Positions 32,836 to 42,092 of a DNA stretch of 64,000 nucleotides are shown here, piece after piece (position 1 is the stretch's first letter; every line of letters begins with the position of its first letter). The stretch comes from Flavobacteriales bacterium (GTDB lineage Bacteria; Bacteroidota; Bacteroidia; Flavobacteriales_E; Vicingaceae): assembly GCA_020635795.1 (NCBI GenBank), contig JACJZD010000001.1, forward strand, positions 753,001 to 817,000. The letters are read 5' to 3'. A program made the position numbers and the translations under genes. The notes below the pieces were generated by a model. The model did not search any database and was not told where the DNA came from. It worked only from the letters and a program-made list of their open reading frames with translations.

Positions 32836-35073
32836 ATGAGGTTTAATTGGATTGTCTTTTTATTGGTTGTGTTTTCTCTTGGTGGGCTTTCTGCTCAATC
32901 ACAAAAGCAATTTATTAAAGTTGGCGACCAACTTTTTGCCGAAGGCGATTATTATGGAGCAAGCAAGTGGTATAAAGATGCCATGGATGTTGATTCGGCT
33001 TACCTTGATGTGGTTTACAAATATGCCGAAGCATTACGTTTGTATAACGATTACGCCAAAGCAGAGTGGTATTACAATACGGTTTATCGAAAGGACATGG
33101 GAGGGAAATTATTTCCTTTAGCTCCATTTTGGTATTCGATGATGTTGAAATATAATGGGAACTACAGCGAGGCAAAAAAGTTTTTCAAGCGTTCGAAACG
33201 TTTTTTTAGAGATAAGAAAAGCTATCATTACCAAAAGGTAATGCAAGAAATTAAATCGTGCGAAACAGCTATACAACTTCGAAAAGATTCTTTGCCTATC
33301 GATATTAAAAACATAGGTAATTCTATCAACACCTACGATAGTGAGTTGGGAGCAACCTTGTTAAGCGATTCTGTTTTAATCTACTCTTCGCTGCGTGATG
33401 AAAAAATGAAAGATGATAATGAAGTTTCTGATACGTCTTACTATTTAATGAAATTGTTTAGTGCAAACAGAAAAGGAGATGTTTGGCTAACCGATAGTAA
33501 ATTAGAAGAGAAAATAAACGAAAAAGGTTTTCACATAGCCAATGGGTGTTTAAATACGAAAGGCGATGTGTTTTATTACAACAAATGCAGTAGAAATTTG
33601 TATTGCAGTATTTATGCAATTCCTTACGAAAATGGAAAATGGGGGAGTGCTTTTGAAGTTTCTGCGGTAAACAGTCCAACAGCTACTACTACACAACCCT
33701 ACATTACCGAAATAAACGGAAAAGAGGTGTTGTTTTTCTCCTCAAACAGAGAAGGTGGACAAGGTATGATGGATATTTGGTATTCAATCAACGAAAACAA
33801 TCAGTTTCAAATGCCAAAAAATGCGGGAAAGGTTATAAACTCTATTGAAGATGAAATTACACCGTTTTATAATTTAGAAGATTCATCACTTTATTTTAGT
33901 TCTAACTGGCACGAAGGCTTGGGAGGGTTTGATATTTTTAGCTCTAAAACTGATTTGAAAAATTATGAACCTGTTAAAAATATTGGCTTCCCAATTAATA
34001 CCAGTACCAACGATTTTTATTATTCCATTAAAGGAAAAACGGCATTGTTAACCTCAAACCGTAAGGGTTCTTATACCAAAAAAGGGGAGACCTGCTGCAA
34101 TGATGTGTATTACTACGGGATACCCGATACCATTAAAACAGTTTTTACTACCTTAGAAGAATTAAACCGGTATTTACCTGTTAAGCTATATTTTCATAAC
34201 GATCACCCTAATCCTCGTTCTAGAGATACTACTACCACTTTAAATTATGTTAGCACGTATAAAGATTACACGCGCTTATACAATGAGTACAAAAGAGAGT
34301 TTTCTAATGGGTTGAAAGGCGTAGAAAAAGATGATGCCATGGTAGATATTGAAGATTTGTTTAGCAGTTATATTGATAAAGGTGCAAAAGATTTGGAGAT
34401 GTTTACACCACTTTTAATTAAGGAGCTTGAAGCAGGAAAACAAGTAGCTTTAACTATAAAAGGTTTTGCTAGTCCTCTATCTAAATCAGATTACAATGTA
34501 AATTTAACCTTACGACGTATTTCTAGTTTAATCAATTATTTGAGCGAGTATGAAAATGGAAAACTGCTTCCTTATATCAATGGTGCAGCAGAAAATGGTG
34601 GGTTATTAACCTTTACCAAAGTTCCTTTTGGAGAATATCAGTCGGTAAAAGAGATTAGTGACGATTTGGCTGATAAAAGAAATTCGGTATATAGTCCAGG
34701 GGCCGCATTGGAGCGTAAAATAGAAATTATTGCTATAACGGTTACCGATACCAACCAAAGTACTTTAGATGGTTCGGAAATGGAAAAATTACCGTTGTTG
34801 ACTTTTAAAGATACTGTGTTAACTTTTGAGGAAAATGAATTAGAAAAGAAGTTTAAAATTATCAATAATGGTGAATCGCCTTTAAAAATATTTGCAGCTA
34901 CTTTTAGTTCAGAAGGTTTTGAGGCTGAATTTACAAATGAACCTATTGCTGCTTTTGAACCCACATTTATTTTGATTAAAAGAAAACAAACAAACTCAAA
35001 GAACTCAATGGTTACCTTTTTAACCAATGGGGTTCCAAATAGAATTATAAAAGAGATAAAAGTGTTAAATTAG
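32836..35073 (+). CDS. OmpA-family outer-membrane protein with TPR and PD40 repeats
   Basis: A 745-residue exported protein. Signal peptide (IVFLLVVFSLGGLSAQ), TPR-like helices ~22-150, a PD40/beta-propeller region with LLSDSVLIYSS, VLFFSSNREGGQGMMDIWYS and LYFSSNWHEGLGGFDIF (~180-430), then an OmpA-like peptidoglycan-binding region (LPVKLYFHNDHPNPRS, ~485-660, with GFASPLSKSDYNVNLTLRR) and a 90-residue C-terminal domain like an Ig or DUF1573 fold. The order TPR-PD40-OmpA is that of PorE-type T9SS proteins, and T9SS cargo lies downstream; PorE itself is not certain. Confidence 0.8.
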   Translation: MRFNWIVFLLVVFSLGGLSAQSQKQFIKVGDQLFAEGDYYGASKWYKDAMDVDSAYLDVVYKYAEALRLYNDYAKAEWYYNTVYRKDMGGKLFPLAPFWYSMMLKYNGNYSEAKKFFKRSKRFFRDKKSYHYQKVMQEIKSCETAIQLRKDSLPIDIKNIGNSINTYDSELGATLLSDSVLIYSSLRDEKMKDDNEVSDTSYYLMKLFSANRKGDVWLTDSKLEEKINEKGFHIANGCLNTKGDVFYYNKCSRNLYCSIYAIPYENGKWGSAFEVSAVNSPTATTTQPYITEINGKEVLFFSSNREGGQGMMDIWYSINENNQFQMPKNAGKVINSIEDEITPFYNLEDSSLYFSSNWHEGLGGFDIFSSKTDLKNYEPVKNIGFPINTSTNDFYYSIKGKTALLTSNRKGSYTKKGETCCNDVYYYGIPDTIKTVFTTLEELNRYLPVKLYFHNDHPNPRSRDTTTTLNYVSTYKDYTRLYNEYKREFSNGLKGVEKDDAMVDIEDLFSSYIDKGAKDLEMFTPLLIKELEAGKQVALTIKGFASPLSKSDYNVNLTLRRISSLINYLSEYENGKLLPYINGAAENGGLLTFTKVPFGEYQSVKEISDDLADKRNSVYSPGAALERKIEIIAITVTDTNQSTLDGSEMEKLPLLTFKDTVLTFEENELEKKFKIINNGESPLKIFAATFSSEGFEAEFTNEPIAAFEPTFILIKRKQTNSKNSMVTFLTNGVPNRIIKEIKVLN

Positions 35074-35136
35074 AACTGATTAATTATCATTGTTTTATAT
35101 TAATTATTTTACTAACTTAGTTGAGGATATGAAGTG

Positions 35137-36129
35137 ATGAAATATTTAGTTTTAATATCGTTGGTGATTTTTCTTTTTTCATGTAAAAAAGAAGCAAATG
35201 TGTATCCAGAGCCAATTGTTCCTGTTACTCCAACAAACAATACATTTTCTACTATTTATAATACATCAAATACAGCTTTGTTAAGCAATGTTGTTAATGA
35301 TATAGATGCTTCAACTTCAATTATTCGAATTGCAACAGAATACGGCTACACCACTTTTGATGGTGCTGTATGGAATACGCTAACAACAGCTAATTCTAAT
35401 TTACCAAACAACATTGTAAATTGTGTACTTTACAATAATGGTATTACTTGGATAGGTACAGATGGAGGGTTGGTAAAATATGATGGGGTTACCATGACGA
35501 TATATAAAAATAGTAATTCGCCTTTACCCATTAATAAAGTACGTAGTTTAGAAATAGACAATTCAGGTAAGCTTTGGATAGGTACATTTAGTGGTGGAGG
35601 TATTTGTAATTTTGATGGAACTATTTGGAATGTATATAACCCAGGTAATTCGAACTTACCAAGTAATTCTATTGCTAGAATAAGAAAAGACAATTTCGGA
35701 ACAATTTGGTGTGCTTCTTCAGTTGGTGTGTCAAAATTTGACGGGACAGATTTTATAAATTATACCACGACCAATAGTCCTTTACCCAATAGTAGTGTAT
35801 ACACAATTGCGTTTGACTCAAATAATGTTGCTTGGATTGGTAGTAATGGTGGATTAACAAAGTACGATGGTGTTAATTGGCAAACGTATAATTCTTCAAA
35901 CTCTGGGTTACCTTTAGATTTGGTCCGTTCCATTTTTATTAAAGATTTAAATACTTTATGGGTAGGTACTGACGGACAAGGCTTGTCGTGTTTTAATACC
36001 GCCACAAATGTTTGGGAAAGTTTTAATGCTACCAATACTAATTTATCAAGTAACTATATCAAAAGGGTTGTAAAGAGTTTGGATAATAAGTTATGGATTG
36101 CTACAGATAACGGAATTAATATAAAATAA
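35137..36129 (+). CDS. lipoprotein with two-component-regulator-type propeller repeats
   Basis: A 330-residue lipoprotein: signal peptide with lipobox LFSC (Cys at ~15-17), so it is anchored in a membrane. The rest is one beta-propeller of about seven blades, each ~43 aa, with the repeated LPxN pattern (NLPNNIV, PLPINKV, NLPSNSI, PLPNSSV, GLPLDLV) and WIGTxxGG turns. Reg_prop domains normally sit in hybrid two-component sensors in this phylum, but here there is no kinase. Start chosen at the ATG at 35137, not the GTG three bases before. Followed by a bidirectional terminator. Confidence 0.85.
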   Translation: MKYLVLISLVIFLFSCKKEANVYPEPIVPVTPTNNTFSTIYNTSNTALLSNVVNDIDASTSIIRIATEYGYTTFDGAVWNTLTTANSNLPNNIVNCVLYNNGITWIGTDGGLVKYDGVTMTIYKNSNSPLPINKVRSLEIDNSGKLWIGTFSGGGICNFDGTIWNVYNPGNSNLPSNSIARIRKDNFGTIWCASSVGVSKFDGTDFINYTTTNSPLPNSSVYTIAFDSNNVAWIGSNGGLTKYDGVNWQTYNSSNSGLPLDLVRSIFIKDLNTLWVGTDGQGLSCFNTATNVWESFNATNTNLSSNYIKRVVKSLDNKLWIATDNGINIK

Positions 36130-36151
36130 AACAAAGAGGTTGAGATACTAA

Positions 36152-36185
36152 AAAGAAAAGGAAGAACATTGTTCTTCCTTTTTCT
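36152..36185. terminator. bidirectional intrinsic terminator
   Basis: Stem GGAAGAACA-T-TGTTCTTCC with A-rich left and T-rich right flanks, between two convergent genes (lipoprotein and T9SS cargo). Confidence 0.88.
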
Positions 36186-36209
36186 TTTTGTAATAATTAA
36201 ACTAGTCTC

Positions 36210-38093
36210 TTAATCCTTAATAAATTTCAGGTTAACTCCATCTTCGTTAATCATTTTAATAAAATACATTCCTTGTGTTAAGTTTTGTGTTTCCAAGGTT
36301 AGTTTATTATTGCCTTTTTGAATATTAAACAATTGCTCATATACCAATCTTCCAGAAATATCATAAATTACAATTGTCTTAGTATCCTCAACAGAACTGT
36401 TAAAAGCTAAATACCCATTACCAGTAACAGGGTTAGGAAAAACGGAGAAGCCTTCAAATCGGTCTTTAATTATTACAGATTCAATTGAAGAATAAGAATA
36501 TTTTCCATCATAATCTGTTTGTTTTAAGCGATAGTATGAAGTTCCTTTTTTTGGTTTTAAGTCTTTAGAAGAGTATGTTAATCTATTATTAGAATTTCCA
36601 GCACCTTTTATTATTGATACTGTTTCAAAGATGACACCATCAATACTTCTTTCAACTGTAAAAAAATCATTATTTATTTCTGTTTCTGTAATCCAATCTA
36701 ATTGTACTTTTTTATCTAAGTATTCAGCAGAAAAATCAAGTAATTTTATGGGCAAAACAGGAGCATTATTGAGTTGAAAACTAAATGTACAAGCATCACC
36801 ACCGAATCCATCAAAATTTAATAAATAAGTTTGACCAGCTACAGGAACAAATGTTGCATAAGTATTTGCTGCATTACCAGGGTTGTGATAGACCATACAT
36901 TCACCCACTCCGCCAGTAATTGTTCCACAAACCTCCGAGGAGTTATACAGAGAGAATTGAGTTCCACTGCTGTATGTTAAAGCATTATCTAAATAACAAT
37001 CTTGATTAAACATAATAATAAAGGCAGGATCTCCAGCAGGCCAAGTTGCAGGAGCTGTCCAACTATACCATACATTATTCTCGGTTGAACCAGAACATAA
37101 AGCTGCATCTGGTGTTGCACAAGATGTGTTCCCGGTATATAATACACCAGAACTTACAGGTATAGCAGAGGCACAATTGTTATTTGGCGGTACAGTACAT
37201 GCTCCACCACAAATACTTACATTCATTGTCGTTCCCGAATAAGCTGAACCTGTAGTAATTAGCATGTAATATTCGGTTCCAGCAGTTGTTGTAATACTAT
37301 AAGCATTATTTTTACTATCAACACTTCTACAATCCACTTGAGTAAATGAGCCACAGGTGCCAGTATAAATTGAAATATCAAAATAATTTGCAGTTTGAGC
37401 ACCATTAAAATCTACCATATCAATAGTAGTAGAAGTAGAGTTTGCTGTAAATTTTGCCCAATAACCACACTGAACAGCATCATTTGCAGCAGTACAAGAT
37501 TGATCAATACTTGCAGGCGTCCAATTACAAGTTACTGCAGAAGTATTTCCACTAGGCACATCCCAACAGGTGGCTGATACATACATTTGTGAAGCCAAAG
37601 CACATGTAGAGCCATAATTAGGCGCAGGAGGAAGAGGGTCGTAAACTGCAAAACAAAAATTAGTAGCACTACCACCACATGCTCCACCAGATAAATAACT
37701 TACTTGTATTAGATAGGTTGCTCCAACAGTTAAACCTGTCCAAGTTAATTCACTATTGGTAACATTTCCACTACAAGCACCTCCAGTTGGTTGGCAAGTA
37801 GGGTTTGGACCAAAAATGGAGTATCGCATAACACAACCACCACTTGTAAAATTAGTAGTTTTTATTACTGCAGTATCATTTGAGGCAACAAAACTAAACC
37901 AAGCTGTTTGTGTAGCCCCAGGAATACATGTTAAAGTTTCTCCTGCTTGTGTTGTTGCAGATGTGGTGTTACTGCATTTTGCAGCTCCATTCCAAGTTAT
38001 AACAGTAGCACTTGCGCAATTGTCGTTTGCAGGTTGAGCTATTAGACTGATAGTTAAAATGGATAAAGCTAAAAATGTAAATATTTTTTTCAT
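36210..38093 (-). CDS. secreted protein with T9SS type A C-terminal sorting domain
   Basis: A 627-residue exported protein. N-terminal signal peptide (IFTFLALSILTISLIAQ). Residues ~20-470 carry three disulfide-rich, beta-rich modules with many Cys and Ser/Thr/Gly residues (NDNCASATVIT, NCASAIPVSSG), typical of Bacteroidota surface proteins. Residues ~550-627 form the T9SS sorting domain: FSVFPNPVTG, VIYDISGRLVYE, GMYFIKMI and the Lys/Arg end, so the protein is exported across the outer membrane by T9SS and probably anchored or released. The linker LDWITETEINNDFF is typical of such domains. A small secreted gene lies 11 bp upstream. Confidence 0.92.
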   Translation of the reverse strand: MKKIFTFLALSILTISLIAQPANDNCASATVITWNGAAKCSNTTSATTQAGETLTCIPGATQTAWFSFVASNDTAVIKTTNFTSGGCVMRYSIFGPNPTCQPTGGACSGNVTNSELTWTGLTVGATYLIQVSYLSGGACGGSATNFCFAVYDPLPPAPNYGSTCALASQMYVSATCWDVPSGNTSAVTCNWTPASIDQSCTAANDAVQCGYWAKFTANSTSTTIDMVDFNGAQTANYFDISIYTGTCGSFTQVDCRSVDSKNNAYSITTTAGTEYYMLITTGSAYSGTTMNVSICGGACTVPPNNNCASAIPVSSGVLYTGNTSCATPDAALCSGSTENNVWYSWTAPATWPAGDPAFIIMFNQDCYLDNALTYSSGTQFSLYNSSEVCGTITGGVGECMVYHNPGNAANTYATFVPVAGQTYLLNFDGFGGDACTFSFQLNNAPVLPIKLLDFSAEYLDKKVQLDWITETEINNDFFTVERSIDGVIFETVSIIKGAGNSNNRLTYSSKDLKPKKGTSYYRLKQTDYDGKYSYSSIESVIIKDRFEGFSVFPNPVTGNGYLAFNSSVEDTKTIVIYDISGRLVYEQLFNIQKGNNKLTLETQNLTQGMYFIKMINEDGVNLKFIKD

Positions 38094-38104
38094 TGTAAAA
38101 GGAA

Positions 38105-38383
38105 TTAGTTTGGGTCGACAGTTGAAATATTTTTAGTACTATTAATTATTTCAAGTTCTTTCAGATAAATATCATTTGGATCATAAATGGTACTATTTTT
38201 AGGATTTAAAAGAGATTCTCTGTTTAAACGCTCGGAGTTTATTTCTTCAATTACAATTTGGTCAGATTGAATGTTTTTAGTTGTTTGATCCATTGTTATA
38301 ACTTCCAATTCTTCTGAATTTGTTTGTGAAAAACAAAAACCAATTCCAACAAAAATTAAAACAAGTGTAAAAATCGTTTTCAT
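38105..38383 (-). CDS. small secreted protein, 92 aa
   Basis: A short protein with a signal peptide (IFTLVLIFVGIGFCFSQ, cleavage after FSQ). The mature part is acidic and polar, without Cys or a known domain. Its stop codon is 11 bp from the start of the T9SS cargo gene and they share a strand, so they are probably co-transcribed. No T9SS sorting domain of its own. Role unknown; may be an accessory to the cargo protein. Confidence 0.7.
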   Translation of the reverse strand: MKTIFTLVLIFVGIGFCFSQTNSEELEVITMDQTTKNIQSDQIVIEEINSERLNRESLLNPKNSTIYDPNDIYLKELEIINSTKNISTVDPN

Positions 38384-38454
38384 AATAGTTAATTTTATAA
38401 TGTTTTAGCGGTTTAGAGAGAGTTCTCTTATAGGATGATCGCTATTTAGTTAAA

Positions 38455-38521
38455 TACTTAAGTAAAAGTACTTACTTTTTTTATGATATTTAACATATTT
38501 TAGATAAAAAAGTACTTTTTT
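38455..38521. promoter_or_regulatory. cluster of AGTACT-type palindromes between divergent genes
   Basis: Three perfect palindromes with related cores lie in the 181-bp gap: TACTTAAGTA (38455-38464), AAGTACTT (38466-38473) and AAAAAAGTACTTTTTT (38506-38521). The AAGTACTT core occurs twice, 44 bp apart. They may be an operator controlling both divergent genes; they could also be coincidence in AT-rich DNA. Confidence 0.4.
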
Positions 38522-38564
38522 AACAATATCAAGGGTTGTCTAATGATTTATAAAACAAATATTT

Positions 38565-40115
38565 ATGTTTAAAAACTTAACAAAACAACTTTTTTTATTG
38601 GCTTTTATAGAAGGCGGGGCAGTAATGTGTGTAGAGTTGTGTGGTGCAAAAATTCTATCACCTTATTTTGGCACATCTATTTATGTTTGGGCTGCGGTGT
38701 TGGGTATTACTTTAACAGCTTTAATGGTGGGGTATTATTTGGGCGGTTATTTTTCTACTAAAATTAAGTCGGCTGCTTTTATTTGCTGGGTAATGTTAGT
38801 AGCAGGGTGCTTGGTTACATTAACTCCATTAATAAGTAAAGTGGTTTTGCCTGTTACCATTCAATTTAGTGTATTGCTCGGAACGGTATTTTCCTTGTTT
38901 AGTTTTTTGTTTTTTCCGTTGGTGTTGTTTGGAGCAACATCGCCACTTATTATCAATTTTTTAACACAACAAAACGATAATTCGGGTAAGAGTAGTGGAA
39001 CGGTATATGCGGTTTCTACTTTTGGTGGAATTATAACCACTTTTTTTGTTGGTTTTTATTTGTTGCCAGAATTTGGGATTGCTAAAACACTTTATGGTTA
39101 TGGTTTATTGGTGGTGATTAGTTCTATCGTCATTGCGGCATTTAGCCGCAATCTGAACAATGGGATTGCGGGTCAAGCCCGCAATGACGAGAAGAAAGTT
39201 GATAATGACAAAACAGTTAAAACAATGTTGCCTTTTTTACTACTTGCTTTAATTAGTTATGATTTTAAACCTAAAACCAATCAGGAAATCATTTACCAAT
39301 CGGAGGGAATTCTAGGGGAACTAAAGGTAGTGGATAGAACTTACGGAAATAATAAAGTTTACAGAGAGTTGATGGTAAATAACATTTCTCAAACCATTAT
39401 GGACAAAAATAATCCTGAAAAAAGTTATTGGGAATATGTCGATTTGTTAACGTACAACATCAATTCCTATTCAAAAAATAATAAAACCTTATTGTTGGGT
39501 TTAGGAGGAGGAACCTTGTACAAACAATTAGTAAAAAATGGGTTAGATGTTGATGTGGTAGAAATTGACCAACGTATTGAAGAAGTAGCTAAAAAATATT
39601 TTTTTATTGATGATGAAGTGAATGTTGTAGTTGATGATGCCCGTCATTACATCAATACCACTACAAAAAAATATGATGTTATCATTTACGACTTGTACCA
39701 CAGCGAAACTCCGCCAGTACATTTAATGACCAAGGAGGCTTTTGCTGAAATAAAACATAACTTAAACACCAACGGATTGTTGGTTGTAAATTTTTATGGG
39801 TTTATAAAAAACAAAAAAGGCATGGCGGCTCGGTCAATTTATAAAACATTGGTGAAAGAGGGATTTCAAATTGATTTGTATGCAACAACTGGAGAAGAAA
39901 GCAATCGTAACTTGCTGTTTATTTGTGGAAAAAATCAATTGAACCCAACATCAGCAATAATCCATAAAAAAATTGAACCAACAAGTATTATCTTAAATGA
40001 TGCAATGGTTTTAACCGACGATAAACCTGTATTAGAACACATTTATTTAGAAGCAGCACTAAGTTGGCGAAAAGATTACAATGAGATTAATGCGAAGTAT
40101 TTTTTAAATAAGTAA
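38565..40115 (+). CDS. membrane protein fused to a spermidine-synthase-like domain
   Basis: A 516-residue protein. The first ~210 residues are seven or more hydrophobic helices with the start FLLAFIEGGAVMCVELCGAKILSPYFG typical of this membrane family, and residues ~245-500 are a SAM-dependent aminopropyltransferase-like domain: LLLGLGGGTLYKQL, VVEIDQRIEEVAKKYF, VVDDARHYIN and DLYHSETPPVHL. Catalytic Asp residues are present, but with the membrane part the substrate is unknown. A 62-bp repeat lies in frame between the two domains and adds RNLNNGIAGQARNDEKK. A half copy of the same repeat follows the stop codon. Confidence 0.88.
   Translation: MFKNLTKQLFLLAFIEGGAVMCVELCGAKILSPYFGTSIYVWAAVLGITLTALMVGYYLGGYFSTKIKSAAFICWVMLVAGCLVTLTPLISKVVLPVTIQFSVLLGTVFSLFSFLFFPLVLFGATSPLIINFLTQQNDNSGKSSGTVYAVSTFGGIITTFFVGFYLLPEFGIAKTLYGYGLLVVISSIVIAAFSRNLNNGIAGQARNDEKKVDNDKTVKTMLPFLLLALISYDFKPKTNQEIIYQSEGILGELKVVDRTYGNNKVYRELMVNNISQTIMDKNNPEKSYWEYVDLLTYNINSYSKNNKTLLLGLGGGTLYKQLVKNGLDVDVVEIDQRIEEVAKKYFFIDDEVNVVVDDARHYINTTTKKYDVIIYDLYHSETPPVHLMTKEAFAEIKHNLNTNGLLVVNFYGFIKNKKGMAARSIYKTLVKEGFQIDLYATTGEESNRNLLFICGKNQLNPTSAIIHKKIEPTSIILNDAMVLTDDKPVLEHIYLEAALSWRKDYNEINAKYFLNK
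39128..39189. repeat. two-hairpin TCAAG-loop element inside the spermidine-synthase-like gene
   Basis: Termini CGTCATT and AATGACG. Hairpin 1 is TTGCGGC-ATTTA-GCCGCAA; hairpin 2 is TTGCGGG-TCAAG-CCCGCAA. Reads in frame as a linker between the last membrane helix and the synthase domain. Confidence 0.85.
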
Positions 40116-40116
40116 T

Positions 40117-40144
40117 GAGATTGCGGGTCAAGCCCGCAAAGACG
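40117..40144. repeat. half copy of the two-hairpin element after the same gene
   Basis: Only hairpin 2 (TTGCGGG-TCAAG-CCCGCAA) plus AAGACG is present, immediately after the stop codon. May act as a terminator-like RNA structure, but no T-run follows. Confidence 0.8.
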
Positions 40145-40354
40145 TTAAAGTAATTATTCAAAAAAAAAATGTAATAATTATTTTGTATTCAATTTAATTC
40201 GTACTATTGTACTATCAGACTCCTGATAGAAAAAAGAATCAAACAATTTTTACAGTTCAAAGCAAGTTCATATTACCTCATTCATTATCAATATAACTAC
40301 TATTTCTTGTAGAAAAAAATCACATTCTAACGATTATTTAGAAAATAAAAATAC

Positions 40355-42079
40355 ATGTACGATATTATTGAATTAAACAAAAAGCTAGTTAACGAATTAC
40401 GTGATATAGCAAAAGAATTAGACGTAAAAAAATTCGACAAACTAAAAAAAGAAGAGTTGGTTTATCAAATTTTAGATCAACAAGCATTAAAACCTGCTAA
40501 AGTGGATAAAAAAGAAGAACCTAGAAAAAGAATCCCTGTTGGATCATCAAATGGATCAACAAATGGTGGAAAACCAAAAAGAAAAAGATTGCCATCGGAT
40601 GAATCGGATAAAAAACCAGATTTATTTAAACCAATGCCACCAATAGCAGAACAAAAAGAAAAACAAGCAGTTCCGCAAAATCAACAAAAATCAGTAGAGC
40701 ATAGACCAGCTCAACCAGAAAATAGACCTGAGAGAAAGGAAGATAACACTCCCAAAAAACCAGTTCATAATCATCCAAAACAAACATCACCACAAGATAG
40801 AACGCCAGCTGCTCCAAGAGAAGAAACTGAGAATAGACCAACTAGACCAGAACAACCTCCAAGAAATAACGAGCAAAGACCACCGAGAGAACAAAATGGT
40901 AACAGCGAACCAAGAGAACCAAGAGAACAACGACCAAAAGTAGAAGAAAGTTTATACAGTTTTGATAACATTGTAAGCAGCGAAGGTGTTTTGGAAATTA
41001 TGCCTGATGGTTATGGTTTCTTACGTTCATCTGATTACAATTATTTAAACTCACCGGATGATATTTATGTGTCACAATCTCAAATAAAATTATTTGGGTT
41101 AAAAACAGGAGATACCGTTCGTGGAACTATTCGTCCGCCAAAAGAAGGAGAAAAATATTTTCCATTAATTAAAGTAGAAACCATTAATAATAGAGAGCCT
41201 GCTGTTGTAAGAGACAGAGTTCCTTTCGATTATTTAACACCTATTTTTCCTCAAGAAAAATTAAACTTAACAGGACATAAAAACTCAACCCTTTCAACGA
41301 GAGTAGTAGATTTATTTACTCCAATTGGAAAAGGGCAACGAGGTATGATTGTAGCGCAACCAAAAACGGGTAAAACTACCTTGTTAAAGGAAGTAGCTAA
41401 TGCCATTGCAGAAAATCATCCAGAGGTTTATTTATTGATATTATTGATTGATGAACGACCTGAAGAGGTTACAGATATGGCACGTAGCGTTGATGCAGAA
41501 GTTGTAGCATCAACCTTTGATGAGCCTGCTGAAAAACATGTGAAATTGGCTAATTTAGTTTTAGAAAAAGCAAAACGATTGGTAGAGTGTGGTCATGATG
41601 TGGTAATTTTATTAGACTCTATAACTCGTTTAGCAAGAGCTTACAATACCGTTTCACCATCATCAGGTAAAGTGCTTTCGGGTGGTGTTGATGCAAATGC
41701 ATTACACAAACCAAAACGTTTCTTTGGTGCTGCTCGTAAAATTGAAAATGGTGGTTCGTTAACCATTATTGCTACAGCATTAACAGAAACTGGTTCTAAA
41801 ATGGACGAGGTTATTTTCGAAGAATTTAAAGGAACAGGTAACATGGAACTTCAGTTAGATAGAAAAATATCTAACCGTAGAATTTATCCTGCTATCGACA
41901 TTGTTTCGTCAAGTACAAGAAGAGAAGATTTATTATTAGGTAACGATATTACTCAACGTATGTGGATTTTAAGAAACTACATCGCAGACATGAACCCTGT
42001 TGAAGCCATGGAATTCTTAAGAGATAGAATGAATAAAACCATTAACAACGAAGAGTTTTTAGCTTCGATGAATGGGTAA
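40355..42079 (+). CDS. rho: transcription termination factor Rho with disordered insertion
   Basis: Hexameric RNA helicase (574 aa; E. coli 419). Residues ~5-50 are the Rho N-terminal helices, ~51-198 are a disordered, Gln/Asn/Pro/Arg/Glu-rich insertion, ~200-275 the cold-shock RNA-binding domain (EGVLEIMPDGYGFLRSSDYN), and ~300-574 the ATPase: Walker A VAQPKTGKTTLL, Walker B VVILLDSITRLARAYN, and the R-loop SGGVDANALHKPKRFFGAARK. Long insertions of this type are normal in Bacteroidota Rho and may drive phase separation or bind RNA. Preceded by a 239-bp gap with a half repeat. Confidence 0.96.
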   Translation: MYDIIELNKKLVNELRDIAKELDVKKFDKLKKEELVYQILDQQALKPAKVDKKEEPRKRIPVGSSNGSTNGGKPKRKRLPSDESDKKPDLFKPMPPIAEQKEKQAVPQNQQKSVEHRPAQPENRPERKEDNTPKKPVHNHPKQTSPQDRTPAAPREETENRPTRPEQPPRNNEQRPPREQNGNSEPREPREQRPKVEESLYSFDNIVSSEGVLEIMPDGYGFLRSSDYNYLNSPDDIYVSQSQIKLFGLKTGDTVRGTIRPPKEGEKYFPLIKVETINNREPAVVRDRVPFDYLTPIFPQEKLNLTGHKNSTLSTRVVDLFTPIGKGQRGMIVAQPKTGKTTLLKEVANAIAENHPEVYLLILLIDERPEEVTDMARSVDAEVVASTFDEPAEKHVKLANLVLEKAKRLVECGHDVVILLDSITRLARAYNTVSPSSGKVLSGGVDANALHKPKRFFGAARKIENGGSLTIIATALTETGSKMDEVIFEEFKGTGNMELQLDRKISNRRIYPAIDIVSSSTRREDLLLGNDITQRMWILRNYIADMNPVEAMEFLRDRMNKTINNEEFLASMNG

Positions 42080-42092
42080 TTAATTTAAAGAT

